This document shows, in pieces, positions 32,302 through 43,080 of a DNA stretch of 64,000 bases. The DNA is from Caenorhabditis remanei (Eukaryota > Nematoda > Chromadorea > Rhabditida > Rhabditidae), in contig NC_071330.1 of the NCBI RefSeq assembly GCF_010183535.1, positions 4,631,717-4,695,716 on the forward strand, given 5' to 3'. The notes below the pieces were generated by a model. The model saw only the letters and a program-made list of their open reading frames with translations, did not search any database and was not told the origin of the DNA. Positions within the stretch are counted from its first letter, which is position 1. Every line of letters starts with the position of its first letter. Both the position numbers and the translations under genes were made by a program.

Positions 32302-32525
32302 TACCCTATTTTCTCTAATAGACCGGCATATCTATTTCCAATTTCTCCAGTCTATTTTTTCGGTTTAAAATCATGTATTTTTATGAAAAAACAATTTTTA
32401 GCCTCATAGTTCTTCTTTAAAAGTGTATACCAAAAAAATGAGATGGTATAATTAGAGACAGACGGACTGTTTCCTTATTTTTCAAGCTCCCTTTTTATTG
32501 CCAGTCTATTATAGAAAATACGGTA
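32302..32525. mobile_element. Short MITE with TACCsTATTTTCT ends
   Basis: The left end TACCCTATTTTCTCTAATAG is inverted at the right as CTATTATAGAAAATACGGTA, giving a 224-bp fold-back with terminal TA. Non-coding. Confidence 0.75.
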
Positions 32526-32629
32526 CGTACCTTTAGAATCCCTTGGCCTACACGATGCTTCAAGACGTCATAGCTTTGAAACGAAATGACTTCAAATGCT
32601 ATTCAACAAAAAAGAGCGTTCCGAAAAAG

Positions 32630-32720
32630 AACAACATTTTAAAGATCGTTAGAGAGCGCTCAATAGTGGAAAATGAGTGAAATGACATTTAGAATACATT
32701 CGGAACCCATGATGTTGGGG
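32630..32720 (-). promoter_or_regulatory. Promoter/first-exon module, copy E
   Basis: On the minus strand: ATGTCATTTCACTCATTTTC, then GAGCGCTCTCTAACGATCT, then ATG and a short Phe-rich start. It matches modules at 41,040 (D), 44.2, 45.0 and 46.4 kb. It lies about 520 bp upstream of the minus-strand gene at 32,112 and may have been its original promoter. The Ty3/gypsy element inserted immediately upstream of it. Confidence 0.5.
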
Positions 32721-32735
32721 GAAATAGAATGATGT

Positions 32736-33025
32736 TGTTACATCCTAGGCTCGCATGCATAAGTATTTAGGTTTGATCTATCCCAAGTAAGAGCGCGCAC
32801 GTTGGTCTCTATGCGCGTCTCTCTTTCACATTGTTTGTAGTTTAGTCAGACTTCCCTATATAAGGGACTGACATCCCTCATTCTAGTTCTTCCTTCTTCC
32901 CCAACTTATCAGTGACTTCTATTCTGTTATAGTTTATCTCCCTTGAATAAACCCTCTATCTATTCATCCCATTGTTCTTTGGACTACAACCCGGCTACAG
33001 TATGCCGGATCCCAAGGACACAACA
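32736..33025 (+). repeat. 5' LTR
   Basis: 290-bp LTR. The Gag start codons (32,972 and 33,002) lie inside it, so the last LTR bases are coding. The first base after the LTR begins ACTGGCGATCAGGC, where a primer-binding site would be expected; that site is also coding. Confidence 0.9.
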
Positions 33026-36000
33026 ACTGGCGATCAGGCAATGGCAATGGCGGATCTCACCAGGCAGATATCTTCACTGCTCGAAGCGTTCAGTAAGATG
33101 GCTCAATCTACTGGTACGTCTACAGGATCTTCATCAGTCTCCAACACAAGTAGCCAACTGGTGGAATCACTCTCAACCCGGATTCCGATGTTCGCATATG
33201 AACCAGATGAGGACAAGACGTTTGACTCATGGTACAGCCGCTACGAGGACATCATCACTAAGGACGGATCATCTCTCACAGATGACGCCAAAGCACGGTT
33301 AGTTCTAGCTAAACTCAACGCTAAAGAGTATTCTCATTTTGCAAATCGTATTCTCCCAACGCTTCCAAATGCACTCGGGTTCACCGATCTCATTCAAAAG
33401 CTCAAGGAGACGTTCAAGTCGACAAGCTCCATCTTCCGGAAACGACAAGATTTTCTCCGAACGGAATACAATGGGTCAGCAATTGAAGAATACACAGGCC
33501 TCGTGCTCCGTCGTTTCACATCATCAGAGTTCAAAAAAATGTCGGATGACCAGATCTGCTGCATGGTCTGGATAAATGGGCTCCGAGACAACTCATACTC
33601 GGACATCCGCACCAAAGCCCTACAAGTGATGGAAGCAAAACCAAATTGCACACTTCTCGAATTGGAGCAGGACATCAAGCGCCTTCTTGACGTCCGAGCT
33701 GACTCCAAAAGTGTGTCAAAAGTGGAAGCAGTGTCAAACGAGATCAATGCCATACACAACGCAATCAAAAGGGACAAGTCACAGAAAGCTCCACCTTCAC
33801 CATGCTACAAGTGTGGAGGTAGTCATTGGGCTAAGGAATGTAGTAAAAAGGTCACATGCTCTAACTGTAATAAGAACGGGCATATTGCAAAATTTTGCAG
33901 ATCCAAGCAGCGAGACTCTTCTAAAGTCAACAAGAAGGTCAGATCAGTAGTCATCTCCACCGCGTCAACTTCTGGATCCAGTCGAATCTACCGTATCATC
34001 TCCATCAACGGAAAGAAGATTCAAATGCAACTGGATACCGGAGCCGACGTAACGTTGATCAGCGTAAAGGACTGGAATCGTTTGGGTCGTCCTCAACTTC
34101 AGGCACCATCGATCAAGGTCAAATCGGCTAATCATCAACCGATTGCTGTTAAAGGATCATTCCAGTGCAATTTCATCATCAATGGAAATTCAGCAACTGG
34201 ACATGCACAAGTAGCTGAGACGGGTACTCTTTTGGGAACCGATTGGATTTCAAAGGATACAAAGCTCTGGCAACTCCTCAACAACAACCAAGTCAATGCA
34301 GTACGTTCTGATGTCGGATCAGCATGCGACTACCTGGACGGCAGTCGGGAACAACTGAAAATTGATTTGAAGAAGGAATTCGATCCCGTTTTCCAGCCAG
34401 GACTCGGTCTTTGTACCAAAACTAAAGCATCTCTTCTACCTAAGCCGGATGCACACCCAGTGTTCCGGAAAGCTCGACCTGTGCCATACGCTGCACTAAC
34501 TACAGTATCCGATGAACTAGAACGTCTACAGCAAGCAGGCGTCATCTCACCAGTCGATCATTCGGAATGGGCAGCTCCGATTGTTCTGGTCAAAAAGAAG
34601 AATGGATCACTTCGCATGTGTGCAGATTTCTCCACTGGATTGAATGATGCCATCCAGCAGCATCAGCACCCACTACCAACGGCAGACGATATTTTTTCAA
34701 CTCTAAACGGTGGGAAATACTTTTCGCAGATTGATCTGGCCGAAGCATATTTACAGATAGAAATTGATGAGCAAGCCAAGCAGATGCTCTGCATCAACAC
34801 ACATCGTGGATTGTATCGCTACAATCGACTTCCATTTGGTGTCAAGTCAGCTCCAGGATCCTTCCAACAAATTATGGATTCTATGACTTCTGGGTTAGAT
34901 GGAGTTGCGGCCTATCTCGACGACATCATAATCACTGGCTCATCAGTGGCAGAGCACAATCAACGACTCAAAACGGTGATGAGTCGAATTCAAGACTTTG
35001 GATTACGCGTAAGAATAGAGAAATGCACTTTTCTAAGTCCGAAAATAACTTTTCTTGGGTTCATCATTGATAAAGATGGACGCCGACCGGATCCGGAAAA
35101 AGTCTCTGCAATTCGACACATGCCAGTACCACAAAATGAAAGTCAAGTCCGATCTTTCCTAGGACTCATTCAGTTTTATGGCTCATTCGTCAAGGAACTC
35201 TTCAAACTTCGTCCGCCACTGGATGCTCTCACCAAAAAGGATGTCGAGTTCAAATGGACATCTGAATGTCAAAAGGCTTTTGACCACATCAAGCAGATTC
35301 TCCACTCGGATCTGTTGCTCACACACTACGATCCGAAACTGCCAATCATCGTCGCAGCGGACGCTTCTCAATACGGAATCGGTGCTGTCATATCACATCG
35401 ATTTCCGGATGGCTCCGAGAAGGCCATCTACCACATCAGCAAGGCTCTCACTGCTCCGCAGCGAAACTACAGCCAGATTGAGAAGGAGGCTTTTGGCCTC
35501 ATCACTGCCGTCACCAAGTTCCATCGATTCATTCATGGTCGACACTTCACACTGCGAACTGATCACAAACCTCTTCTTTCCATCTTCGGTGAAAAGAAAG
35601 GTATACCTGTCTACAGCGCAAATCGTCTCCAACGTTGGGCCATCATCTTGCTCAACTACGACTTCAATATTGAGTACATCAACACTCACGATTTTGGACA
35701 AGCCGACGCTCTCTCAAGGCTAATTTCCGAGCAAATTCAGCAAAAGGAATGTGAGGATCGTGTCATTGCTCAAATCGAATCGGAAGTCGTGACAAATTTG
35801 GTCAGCACGTGTGAGCAACTACCAGTGACAGCAGATATGGTGCGATCCTACTCCAGAAAGGACAAACTCTTAGCCGACGTGTTCCAATACACGATCTCAG
35901 GTTCGTGGCCAAAAATCATTGAAAAAAAATCACAAATTTATCTTTTTCACAATCGACGTGACCAACTATCGATCGTCTCGGACTGTCTCATGTTCAACGA

Positions 36001-36109
36001 TCGTATTGTCATCCCCACTTCGCTCCGACCACGTGTGCTCAAAATTCTCCATCGGGCTCACCCAGGAATCGTAAGGATGAAACAGTTGGCTCGCACTCTC
36101 GTATACTGA
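32972..36109 (+). CDS. Gag-protease-reverse transcriptase-RNase H polyprotein
   Basis: One continuous frame of about 1,045 codons. The start is either the ATG at 32,972 or the one at 33,002 (MPDPKDTTTGDQ), which follows the promoter region of the LTR more naturally. Gag ends with two CCHC zinc knuckles (CYKCGGSHWAKEC and CSNCNKNGHIAKFC, about residues 273-315). The protease motif LDTGADVTLIS is at about 353. Reverse transcriptase has YLDDIIITG at about 648, and RNase H begins near ADASQYGIGAV (about 797). The frame stops at a TGA (36,107-36,109) inside the N-terminal zinc-binding part of integrase, so integrase is separated from the rest. Confidence 0.93.
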   Translation: MFFGLQPGYSMPDPKDTTTGDQAMAMADLTRQISSLLEAFSKMAQSTGTSTGSSSVSNTSSQLVESLSTRIPMFAYEPDEDKTFDSWYSRYEDIITKDGSSLTDDAKARLVLAKLNAKEYSHFANRILPTLPNALGFTDLIQKLKETFKSTSSIFRKRQDFLRTEYNGSAIEEYTGLVLRRFTSSEFKKMSDDQICCMVWINGLRDNSYSDIRTKALQVMEAKPNCTLLELEQDIKRLLDVRADSKSVSKVEAVSNEINAIHNAIKRDKSQKAPPSPCYKCGGSHWAKECSKKVTCSNCNKNGHIAKFCRSKQRDSSKVNKKVRSVVISTASTSGSSRIYRIISINGKKIQMQLDTGADVTLISVKDWNRLGRPQLQAPSIKVKSANHQPIAVKGSFQCNFIINGNSATGHAQVAETGTLLGTDWISKDTKLWQLLNNNQVNAVRSDVGSACDYLDGSREQLKIDLKKEFDPVFQPGLGLCTKTKASLLPKPDAHPVFRKARPVPYAALTTVSDELERLQQAGVISPVDHSEWAAPIVLVKKKNGSLRMCADFSTGLNDAIQQHQHPLPTADDIFSTLNGGKYFSQIDLAEAYLQIEIDEQAKQMLCINTHRGLYRYNRLPFGVKSAPGSFQQIMDSMTSGLDGVAAYLDDIIITGSSVAEHNQRLKTVMSRIQDFGLRVRIEKCTFLSPKITFLGFIIDKDGRRPDPEKVSAIRHMPVPQNESQVRSFLGLIQFYGSFVKELFKLRPPLDALTKKDVEFKWTSECQKAFDHIKQILHSDLLLTHYDPKLPIIVAADASQYGIGAVISHRFPDGSEKAIYHISKALTAPQRNYSQIEKEAFGLITAVTKFHRFIHGRHFTLRTDHKPLLSIFGEKKGIPVYSANRLQRWAIILLNYDFNIEYINTHDFGQADALSRLISEQIQQKECEDRVIAQIESEVVTNLVSTCEQLPVTADMVRSYSRKDKLLADVFQYTISGSWPKIIEKKSQIYLFHNRRDQLSIVSDCLMFNDRIVIPTSLRPRVLKILHRAHPGIVRMKQLARTLVY

Positions 36110-37156
36110 CCATCCATTGACAAGGATATCGAGAAGATTGTGAGAAGTTGTGATCAATGTGCCGCAGTGGCAAAGGATCCTGTCAAGAACACGCTCTGCT
36201 CCTGGCCGATCTCGACTGCTCCATGGCAACGCGTACACATAGACTACGCTGGTCCCATTGATGGCACATATTTTCTGGTTATAGTTGACGCCTATTCCAA
36301 ATGGCCGGAAGTGATTCCAACCTCATCAATCACTGCCACAGCTACTATCAACATTATGCGCAAACTCTTTGCACAATTTGGAGATCCAGAAACTTTGGTT
36401 TCGGACAACGGAACTCAATTTACATCCACACAGTTCGCCGAATTCTGCATTCAACGAGGAATTCGTCACACTCGATCTCCACCATTCCACCCTCAGTCGA
36501 ATGGTCAGGCGGAACGATTTGTGGATACCCTGAAAAGGGCCTTAGGCAAGTTAAAAGGGGAGGGAACTACAGATACCGCCTTGTATTTGTTCCTTCAGAG
36601 TTATCGCTCTACTCCTTGCACAGCCAGTCTGAATGGCTCAACACCGGCTGAGAACTTCATTGGTCGAAAGATCCGCACCTACTTGGATCAACTACTCCCC
36701 AACGACCAACTCACCGTCTCGCACGATACAGAGATGGAAGAGCAGTTCAAAAAGCAACATGGTGCTCGTCCTCGCAACTTCCAGAAGGAGGAAAAGGTTT
36801 ATGTTAAAGACTATCGAAACATAAATACTGCCTCGTGGATTCCAGGTACTATCCAAAGTCGCATCGGAAAGACACTCTACAAAGTCTTCGTCAACGACAC
36901 CACTTGGATCCGCCACTCAAATCAACTGCGCCGACGTGATGATCCAATTAAGGATGTTCCACTGGATACGTTGGACCTCATGGATTTTATGCCAAGTTCA
37001 ACTACACGCCCGGACGGCTTCAACAATGCACCGCCTAAAGTGAAAACTCCTGTCAAACCGAGGACGCCATCGCCACCACCACTTCGTAAATCGACTCGAA
37101 ATGTAAAATCACCATCAAAATTTATTGTCAAACCATCTTTGAAATCTTACCGTTAG
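36110..37156 (+). pseudogene. Integrase portion, cut off by an in-frame stop
   Basis: The reading frame upstream resumes right after the TGA and stays open to a TAG at 37,154. It holds the rest of the zinc-binding domain (SCDQC), the DDE catalytic core (HIDYAGP; VSDNGTQF; HPQSNGQAERFVD), a C-terminal chromatin-binding-like region and a basic Pro-rich tail. Apart from the single stop it looks intact. The element may depend on readthrough or on integrase supplied by other copies, or the stop may be a sequencing error. Confidence 0.85.
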
Positions 37157-37239
37157 CTATGTTCTCTTCTTTCCCACTAGTTAAGCTAGTTCTAGGTTCT
37201 CCCATTTGTTTTATATTGTATTCATCTTAAAAGGGGAGG

Positions 37240-37529
37240 TGTTACATCCTAGGCTCGCATGCATAAGTATTTAGGTTTGATCTATCCCAAGTAAGAGCGC
37301 GCACGTTGGTCTCTATGCGCGTCTCTCTTTCACATTGTTTGTAGTTTAGTCAGACTTCCCTATATAAGGGACTGACATCCCTCATTCTAGTTCTTCCTTC
37401 TTCCCCAACTTATCAGTGACTTCTATTCTGTTATAGTTTATCTCCCTTGAATAAACCCTCTATCTATTCATCCCATTGTTCTTTGGACTACAACCCGGCT
37501 ACAGTATGCCGGATCCCAAGGACACAACA
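37240..37529 (+). repeat. 3' LTR
   Basis: 290 bp, identical by eye to the 5' LTR, followed by the target duplication GATGT. Confidence 0.92.
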
Positions 37530-37534
37530 GATGT

Positions 37535-38117
37535 CATTTTAGTTAGATGTTTATAGTTACAGTATCCCGGCGAGCCTGCTACAGCGGCGGGAGTCTACCT
37601 CACGGTAGGTCCGCTAGCTGTGATGTAAGAAATTATTAAACTCTTCATCAGTTTGGTTCATTTGTACAAAGTGGGTTTGTGCAGATGGGTCAAGTTCAGG
37701 GAACCCCAGGGTCTATGTGTTCATCACTACTATGCTGGTCAGTACCTGATTTGATGGTTTCGGACTCTGGGTATTTACCATCCCCCTCTCTTATATGAAC
37801 AATGATTTATGCGATCAGGATTCCTCCAACTATGTCATAGTCGTAGGGTGTTGGCACACCACTGACTATGACGGAGTTTCCCGCCAGGAGCCTCACGGCC
37901 TTCAACTTTCTCTTTCAGGTTTGCACCCTCCAGGTCAAGTCGGCATCCAACCGGTCCGCGCGTGTGCTCTTCAGGACAGAGCTCTATTTCAGATCTAAAG
38001 ACGGAGACCATCTGAAACACATTGCCAGATAAGAATGCGGTGGTTGGGCATCCATACTTCCGGGTCGCTACCCAACTCCTCCCTACCGCCCACACGGAGA
38101 GCACCGGAATGATACTC
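37535..38117. other. Unassigned interval downstream of the LTR element
   Basis: GC-richer than its surroundings, with short open frames on both strands but no supported gene. It includes CTACAGCGGCGGGAGTCTAC near 37,579. It may belong to the inverted-repeat element that follows. Confidence 0.35.
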
Positions 38118-38673
38118 TCCCCCCAAACCACATACATAGACATTTACGATGTGAGTTTTTGGTACTTACCGTAATCCACACTCACTACTCCACGCTTTCC
38201 GTAATCTCTGCGGTTACCACGTTATTGTACCCAATTTTCAAACGACGATCACTTCTTCAATATTCAGTATTTTGGATTTAGTTTTTACCACATTTGAATA
38301 CCCTCACGTCGATGACTGCATTTTTGATTCTCACACAACTATTCTGTATTACAATCTGCTGAAAACAACATAATTCTTCTTTTTTATCAACAAGCAAAAA
38401 TTTATTCGTCACTCAGCAGAACACGGTGGTATTTCAGTAGGTTTCAGTTTGTGAGAGGTTTTGGTGGTATAGTGTAGAAGAGATAAGAGAAGACTAAGCT
38501 TTTTGAGAAATTATCAAAGCAAAGAGCAATTTAGAGACACCAAATCAGTCAATGAGGCCAGCTCATTGAAAGTGTAGAAAAGCTTGGATTTCGGGATCAG
38601 GCAATTCAGAGTCATTCAGAAAAAAACGGAAAGCGGAATGTGCGAGCGGAAGTGGAGGAAGCAGAGAGAGTAT

Positions 38674-41579
38674 TTAGAAAGTAATATCGATTGTCAATTT
38701 TTCGATGAAGTCCGGGGTGTTATTGGCACGTTTGGCACGAAGACGCTGCAGTTGCTTCTCCTGGAGGTCATACATAACGGTTGCGACCCCTGCAAAAATA
38801 ATTGGTTGTGTTGGGTTGTCTAAAATGGGCTGAGCGGGAAAAAGCTAAAACTTAACACGATTTTGTGTAATTTTTGGATATCAAAGTTACCTATCAGGGC
38901 AATACGCACGATGAGCCAGGGCTACCAATACAGCCACGCTCTATTGACAAGAATGGAACATTTTTTGCGTCAAGGTGAACATGTTAACTTATATAACCGG
39001 TATAGTATGCACAGAAGTTAGAATATTCACCGTGACGCAAAAAAAAAGATTTTTCTCAATAGAGCACGGATGCGTTGGTAGCCCTTGCCTCATTGTGAAT
39101 ACGTTCTTCGTGTCCGAAAAAACCAGTTAGAAACCAGCAAGGTTACTGTAAGCGAAGATTACGGTAAGATGGAGATCTACGAGATTATCGAAAATATTGT
39201 AAAAGGCATGAATGCGCCTGCTCATCCTTTTAACATTTCCGTCTGTTTTAGGTACACATTTAGTTTATGATTGCAATCATTTATTATTCCGGTATAGCAA
39301 GGAGAAGGACTTGCCGTCCTTGCTCCAGCACCAGCGAGTATAAACTGAATGTAAAAAGGAGAGAAGGGACTCTCGGCCGGCCGGGTGGTTGTTTACGCCC
39401 CGCTGAGCCGAGAGCAATACGTAATCTCAGACGAGAGAGAACCCGAGGAAAAGAGGGAAGAGACAGGACAGAGTTTGGCCTGTGACATCCTCCCCTCTTT
39501 GGAAAGAAGGTTTCGTCCTCGAAACTCTATAGAAGAGATCAAGTTAGAGACCACTTTCCGCAGGGTTTCCCTAAGGCTCTCCCCTTCTCTCGAGAACTGC
39601 TTCGCCCCGAAGCTTCAACCGACTTAGAATTTAAAAAGTGGTTGAGAACTTTCGGTTAAAACAGTTCAAAAGAGCCTAAAACAGTGAAACAGACTATAAA
39701 ACAACATAAAATACACAATAATAAACAATCGTCATCGGGGTCTCAAATACAAAAATCAGATTCTCATAGCGTCTTATTGCCCTAATCTTATCTAGTGACC
39801 GAAGTTTTGTCAAACTGGCGGCGTTAGGAAGTTGCGGTAACATACAATAATAAACTATGATGTTTTGAGGCGAGTATCTACAAGAAGAAAATCAAACATT
39901 CTAAAAATAAAAATTTTAAGCTGTGTCAAACAATTCAATTAAAATTTGGGGACAATCTTCTCAATTATTGGTTCTATTCAAATCAGACTCATTTTAGCTG
40001 TTGAATTTTTGAACAGTCAATTACTTAATAACCATGCGCTTCCGCGCATGTGCTCATCCGCTCATTATCCTACACTCACTCTAGTGACTTTTTGTCTCAA
40101 CTAGGGGTGGGAAATTTCTCAAAATGGTATTAAAAAAATTATAATTATATTGACTTTCCTTTCCGGCATTGAAGATCCCTTGACAGCTTTTCACATCAGG
40201 CCAATCCTTTTCCAGCGATTGAAACCAAAACAATCCAAATCAAAATCCGCGATCGATTGAAATCGAGAACATCGCAACTGCATTGCACTGAGACTGACGA
40301 CGATGAATATTAGAGTAATATAATAGAAGTTATAGAATGAATAGTAGAAATGGGGTGGGTAGTGGGGTTCAAATGAGGGTGGTTGGTTCCATGGTGTAGG
40401 GTGTAGCGGTTAGCACTTCAGGACGGGTTTGAATCCTGCGAGCACCAAGAGTTCGCAGATGATAAAGTTGAATAATAGGCGCCAACTTTATCACCCTACT
40501 CGAGGTGGGACTTCCATGTAAAAGGCATGAATGCGCCTGCTCATCCTTTTAACATTTCCGTCTGTTTTAGATACACATTTAGTTTATGATTGCAATCATT
40601 TATTATTCCGGTATAGCAAGGAGAAGGACTTGCCGTCCTTGCTCCAGCACCAGCGAGTATAAACTGAATGTAAAAAGGAGAGAAGGGACTCTCGGCCGGC
40701 CGGGTGGTTGTTTACGCCCCGCTGAGCCGAGAGCAATACGTAATCTCAGACGAGAGAGAACCCGAGGAAAAGAGGGAAGAGACAGGACAGAGTTTGGCCT
40801 GTGACAATATCGTGGTTACGGTAACCGAAGAGATTAAGCGTGCGGTAGTGAGTGTGGATTACGATAGTGCACATCGTCTCACTTCTGGAGTTTTCTCATT
40901 CGGAACTTTAACTAAACTCTACTCCAGTTTTACCATTCACGAATAAATGTCAATGTATGTGGGGGTGGGCATACTGTAAATGTCAGCATTCACATAAAAT
41001 GAAATCATGCTTCCTTCCTCCCACAATATTTTGGGCTCTCAATGTATTCCAAATGTCATTTCACTCATTTTCCACGACTGAGCGCTCTCTAACGACCTGT
41101 TAAATGTGGTTCTTTTCTCACAAAAGCGGTCTTCTTTTTTCAACTATTTTTGACGAGGCGAATAGGCAGTTTTGACTTTTAAGATTTCTAGAATTAACAC
41201 ACATTCACACATAAGAATCGAAATACATGAAGCCAATCCGTATCCGAGAGAGATGAAGAATTCGGAGACCCACGCGGAATGGATCATCAGAACGGTTGAG
41301 ACACAGAACAGGATGCTATGCATCATCTGAAAAATTTGAAATTATTCAAGACAATCAACAATTAGAGAATCGACGTACGTAAACGGTGCTCAGAGCTGCT
41401 TCATGGAGTCTCTCCGAATACCGAATTCCGGCGAGAATCAGGAACATGATGCAGATGAAGAGGCAGGTGACGATAGACAAGTAGAGGTAAAAGAGCTCGA
41501 GGATTTCGATTAGCAAGTTAAGGAGTTTTAGAAGATCTCTTTTCTCTCCGGAAAGCCAACACAATTTTCCGGTAAGCAT
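38674..41579 (-). CDS. Small membrane protein, family member 2, with large TE-filled intron
   Basis: Exons 41579-41379, 41326-41209 and 38789-38674 give exactly 145 codons including the stop. The start follows AATTTCAG by 6 nt, as for a trans-spliced mRNA. Exon 1 encodes a hydrophobic segment (FYLYLSIVTCLFICIMFLIL) followed by AGIRYSERLHEAAL, matching family member 3 (TGFRYSRQTRWNAF). Exon 2 (118 nt, donor inside ATGT|GTGAAT) adds two more hydrophobic segments. Exon 3 encodes the charged tail ending DFIEKLTIDITF, like member 1. Intron 2 is about 2.4 kb because it received the LTR element, a MITE and related repeats. The join to exon 3 is inferred from the paralogues. Confidence 0.6.
38897..39108. 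mobile_element. Fold-back MITE, ~210 bp
   Basis: Near-perfect inverted arms: CCAGGGCTACCAATACAGCC / GCGTTGGTAGCCCTTGCC, then GCTCTATTGA / TCAATAGAGC, then TTTTTTGCGTCAAGGTGAA / TTCACCGTGACGCAAAAAAA. Only a short loop around TATATAACCGGTATA separates them. Non-coding. Confidence 0.8.
39198..40806. mobile_element. Small non-coding LTR element (TRIM-like)
   Basis: Direct repeats of 290 bp at 39,198-39,487 and 40,517-40,806 start TGTAAAAGG, end CTGTGACA and are nearly identical, differing in at least one base (TTTTAGG/TTTTAGA). The 1,029-bp interior has no coding capacity. ATAT flanks both sides as a possible 4-bp target duplication. The interior ends with a tRNA-like sequence and a hairpin (GATAAAGTTG...CAACTTTATC). 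Mobilisation would need enzymes from another element. Confidence 0.8.
40385..40457 (+). pseudogene. tRNA-like sequence (Gln/Glu-type) inside the TRIM-like element
   Basis: GGTTCCATGGTGTAG then GGTGTAGCGGTTAGCAC is a typical tRNA 5' half with A box, here with a small internal duplication. A CAGGA...TCCTG stem follows, then GAGTTCGCAG, which resembles a B box. The acceptor stem is not closed, so it is a degenerate tRNA. Confidence 0.5.
41040..41110 (+). promoter_or_regulatory. Promoter/first-exon module, copy D
   Basis: ATGTCATTTCACTCATTTTC then TGAGCGCTCTCTAACGACCT then ATGTGGTTCTTTTCTC, on the plus strand. It is the inverted counterpart of copy E at 32,630-32,720 and lies antisense within intron 2 of family member 2. 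No downstream exon is seen. Confidence 0.5.
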
Positions 41580-42051
41580 CTTTTTCTGAAATTATATGTA
41601 TGAATAGAACACCTATAGTAAGCAAATGTGTGTGACACGTGTCGTGCGCTCCTTGTGATTTGAATATGAATTGTCATCACCCCGTGTGTGAACATAGCTG
41701 TTTTATACAGTGGTTGCGACCCAATATATTTTCCTAATGAAAAGAAAAGAAACTAACCAAAAACGAGACCATTCGAAGAAAAAGAGGAGCTGCTCAAAAT
41801 GAAGAAAGAAGAATGAGTGAATGGGCGGGCCACAACCCAAGATGAGATTTAGCACCTCATTTTTCCAGAGGGCCGCCCATCTACCAGTGGATTGGTTAGG
41901 TCCGTGTAGTACTGTAGGTATAGGAGGGAAGAGAACTGCAAAAACTTGAAAAGACTAGTTTGAAGAGATGACGTAGAAAACATATTGATGTCATTTCAAG
42001 ACGTTTCAGAAAAAATACGGTACGCCTGCAGGGATGGAGGATCTAGGGGCC
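41580..42051. other. Upstream region of family member 2
   Basis: Non-coding. It contains the 5' flank of the 41,579 gene and a segment around GGGCGGGCCACAACCC. No gene seen. Confidence 0.4.
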
Positions 42052-42475
42052 AGAGTTGCATGGAATTCCGACTTCCGGGCATTTTTTCCATGCCGACTTC
42101 CGACTTCCGGGCATTTTTTCCATGCCGACTTCCGACTTCCGACTTCCGGGCATTTTTTCCATGCCGACTTCCGACTTCCGACTTCCGGATAACAAAATTC
42201 ACTTCCGACTTCCGACCTCCGACTTCCGGATAAGGAATTTTACTTCCGACTTCAAAATGGTCTAAAAGGACGGAAAATAGGCTTTTCTTAAGCCAAAAAC
42301 TGATTCTCCACTGTTTTTCGCGAATTTCATAATTTTTCTCTTGGAGTTTCGGAAAGTTTGAGAAAAAATCTAATTCCGACTTCCGACTTCCGAGTTCCGA
42401 CTTCCGGATAAGGAAAATTGCTTCCGACTTCCGACTTCCGGATAAGAAATTTTCACTTCCATGCAACTCTGCTAG
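42052..42475. repeat. CTTCCGA minisatellite in a fold-back element
   Basis: The ends AGAGTTGCATGGAA (42,052) and TTCCATGCAACTCT (42,458-42,471) are inverted. The interior is dominated by tandem GACTTCC units and GGGCATTTTTTCCATGCC blocks on the left, and by the same GACTTCC units with GGATAAG on the right. A related short piece lies at 61,795-61,835. Confidence 0.75.
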
Positions 42476-43080
42476 GGGCATCTGACAAGGGAAGTATTTG
42501 GAGACGCGGCTTTCAAACGATCTATAAATTTGATTATAGGTACTTTCGACTACGGGGAGTTAATTTCTGTAATCAAACTCTGCTAAATGTCTCTGCGAGC
42601 TGAGTTATGAGCTCTCAAACGTTTCATATACTGGCACAGATGAAAGGGACTGCCCGTCGTATGTATGCATACCGCAGACATTTCTAGAGTACATGTCTAG
42701 ACAGGGAGGTAACACATCTGGTTTTGTGACGTATCATTTTTAGAAGTTGTTGCCGAGTGCAGTATGCCTATAGGGAAGCATATTGGAATCCATAAAATCA
42801 GAAGACCCTGGGAATAGACATGAAAAAGGAAGGACGCCTGGTGTTGTGTTCGTTCGGACTCACCAGAGTGATGCTATTTTCAGGCATTTTCAGAAATTTA
42901 GGTTTATTAAGGCGCACTGTAGAAAATACAATTATTTGAATTATTGAAAGAAAAAATTAGAAGCTTGCATCAATGCATATAAGGAGAAACAGAGGAAAAA
43001 AAGTAGATAAAAAGGATGATCCAATTCTAAGAGACAATCAAATGATTGAGAGAAAAAGGGTTTAGACATGGAGACATGAA
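42476..43080. other. Gene-free interval
   Basis: No credible coding sequence or clear repeat. An AATTATTTGAATTATTG-type AT-rich tract lies near 42,930. Confidence 0.35.

Larger units (their letters stand above)
32736..37529 (+). mobile_element. Ty3/gypsy LTR retrotransposon
   Basis: Full-length element. LTRs of 290 bp at 32,736-33,025 and 37,240-37,529 start TGTTAC, end CAACA and read as identical. The 5-bp target duplication GATGT is at 32,731-32,735 and 37,530-37,534. A TATATAAGG-type TATA box lies near 32,861 and an AATAAA near 32,946. A polypurine tract (AAAAGGGGAGG) precedes the 3' LTR. Order Gag, protease, reverse transcriptase, RNase H, integrase is of Ty3/gypsy type. No envelope-like frame is present. 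Identical LTRs point to a very recent insertion. Confidence 0.95.
38118..40965. mobile_element. Inverted-repeat-bounded insertion complex within an intron
   Basis: Blocks at 38,128-38,228 recur inverted at 40,800-40,965: CACATACATAGACATTTA versus the complement of AATGTCAATGTATGTG, then CGTAATCCACACTCACTAC and GGTTACC..CACG..ATTGT. The unit encloses the last exon of a host gene (38,674-38,789), a fold-back MITE and a 1.6-kb LTR element, so it is either a captured-exon transposon or two related MITEs in opposite orientation. No transposase is seen. Confidence 0.45.

Noticed and set aside
33394..35701. Minus-strand and out-of-frame plus-strand frames in the retrotransposon
   Set aside because: Shadows of the Gag-Pol frame, which contains all recognised motifs.
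40385..40457. Functional tRNA-Gln/Glu gene
   Set aside because: The 5' half is duplicated internally and the acceptor stem cannot close; called a tRNA-like relic.
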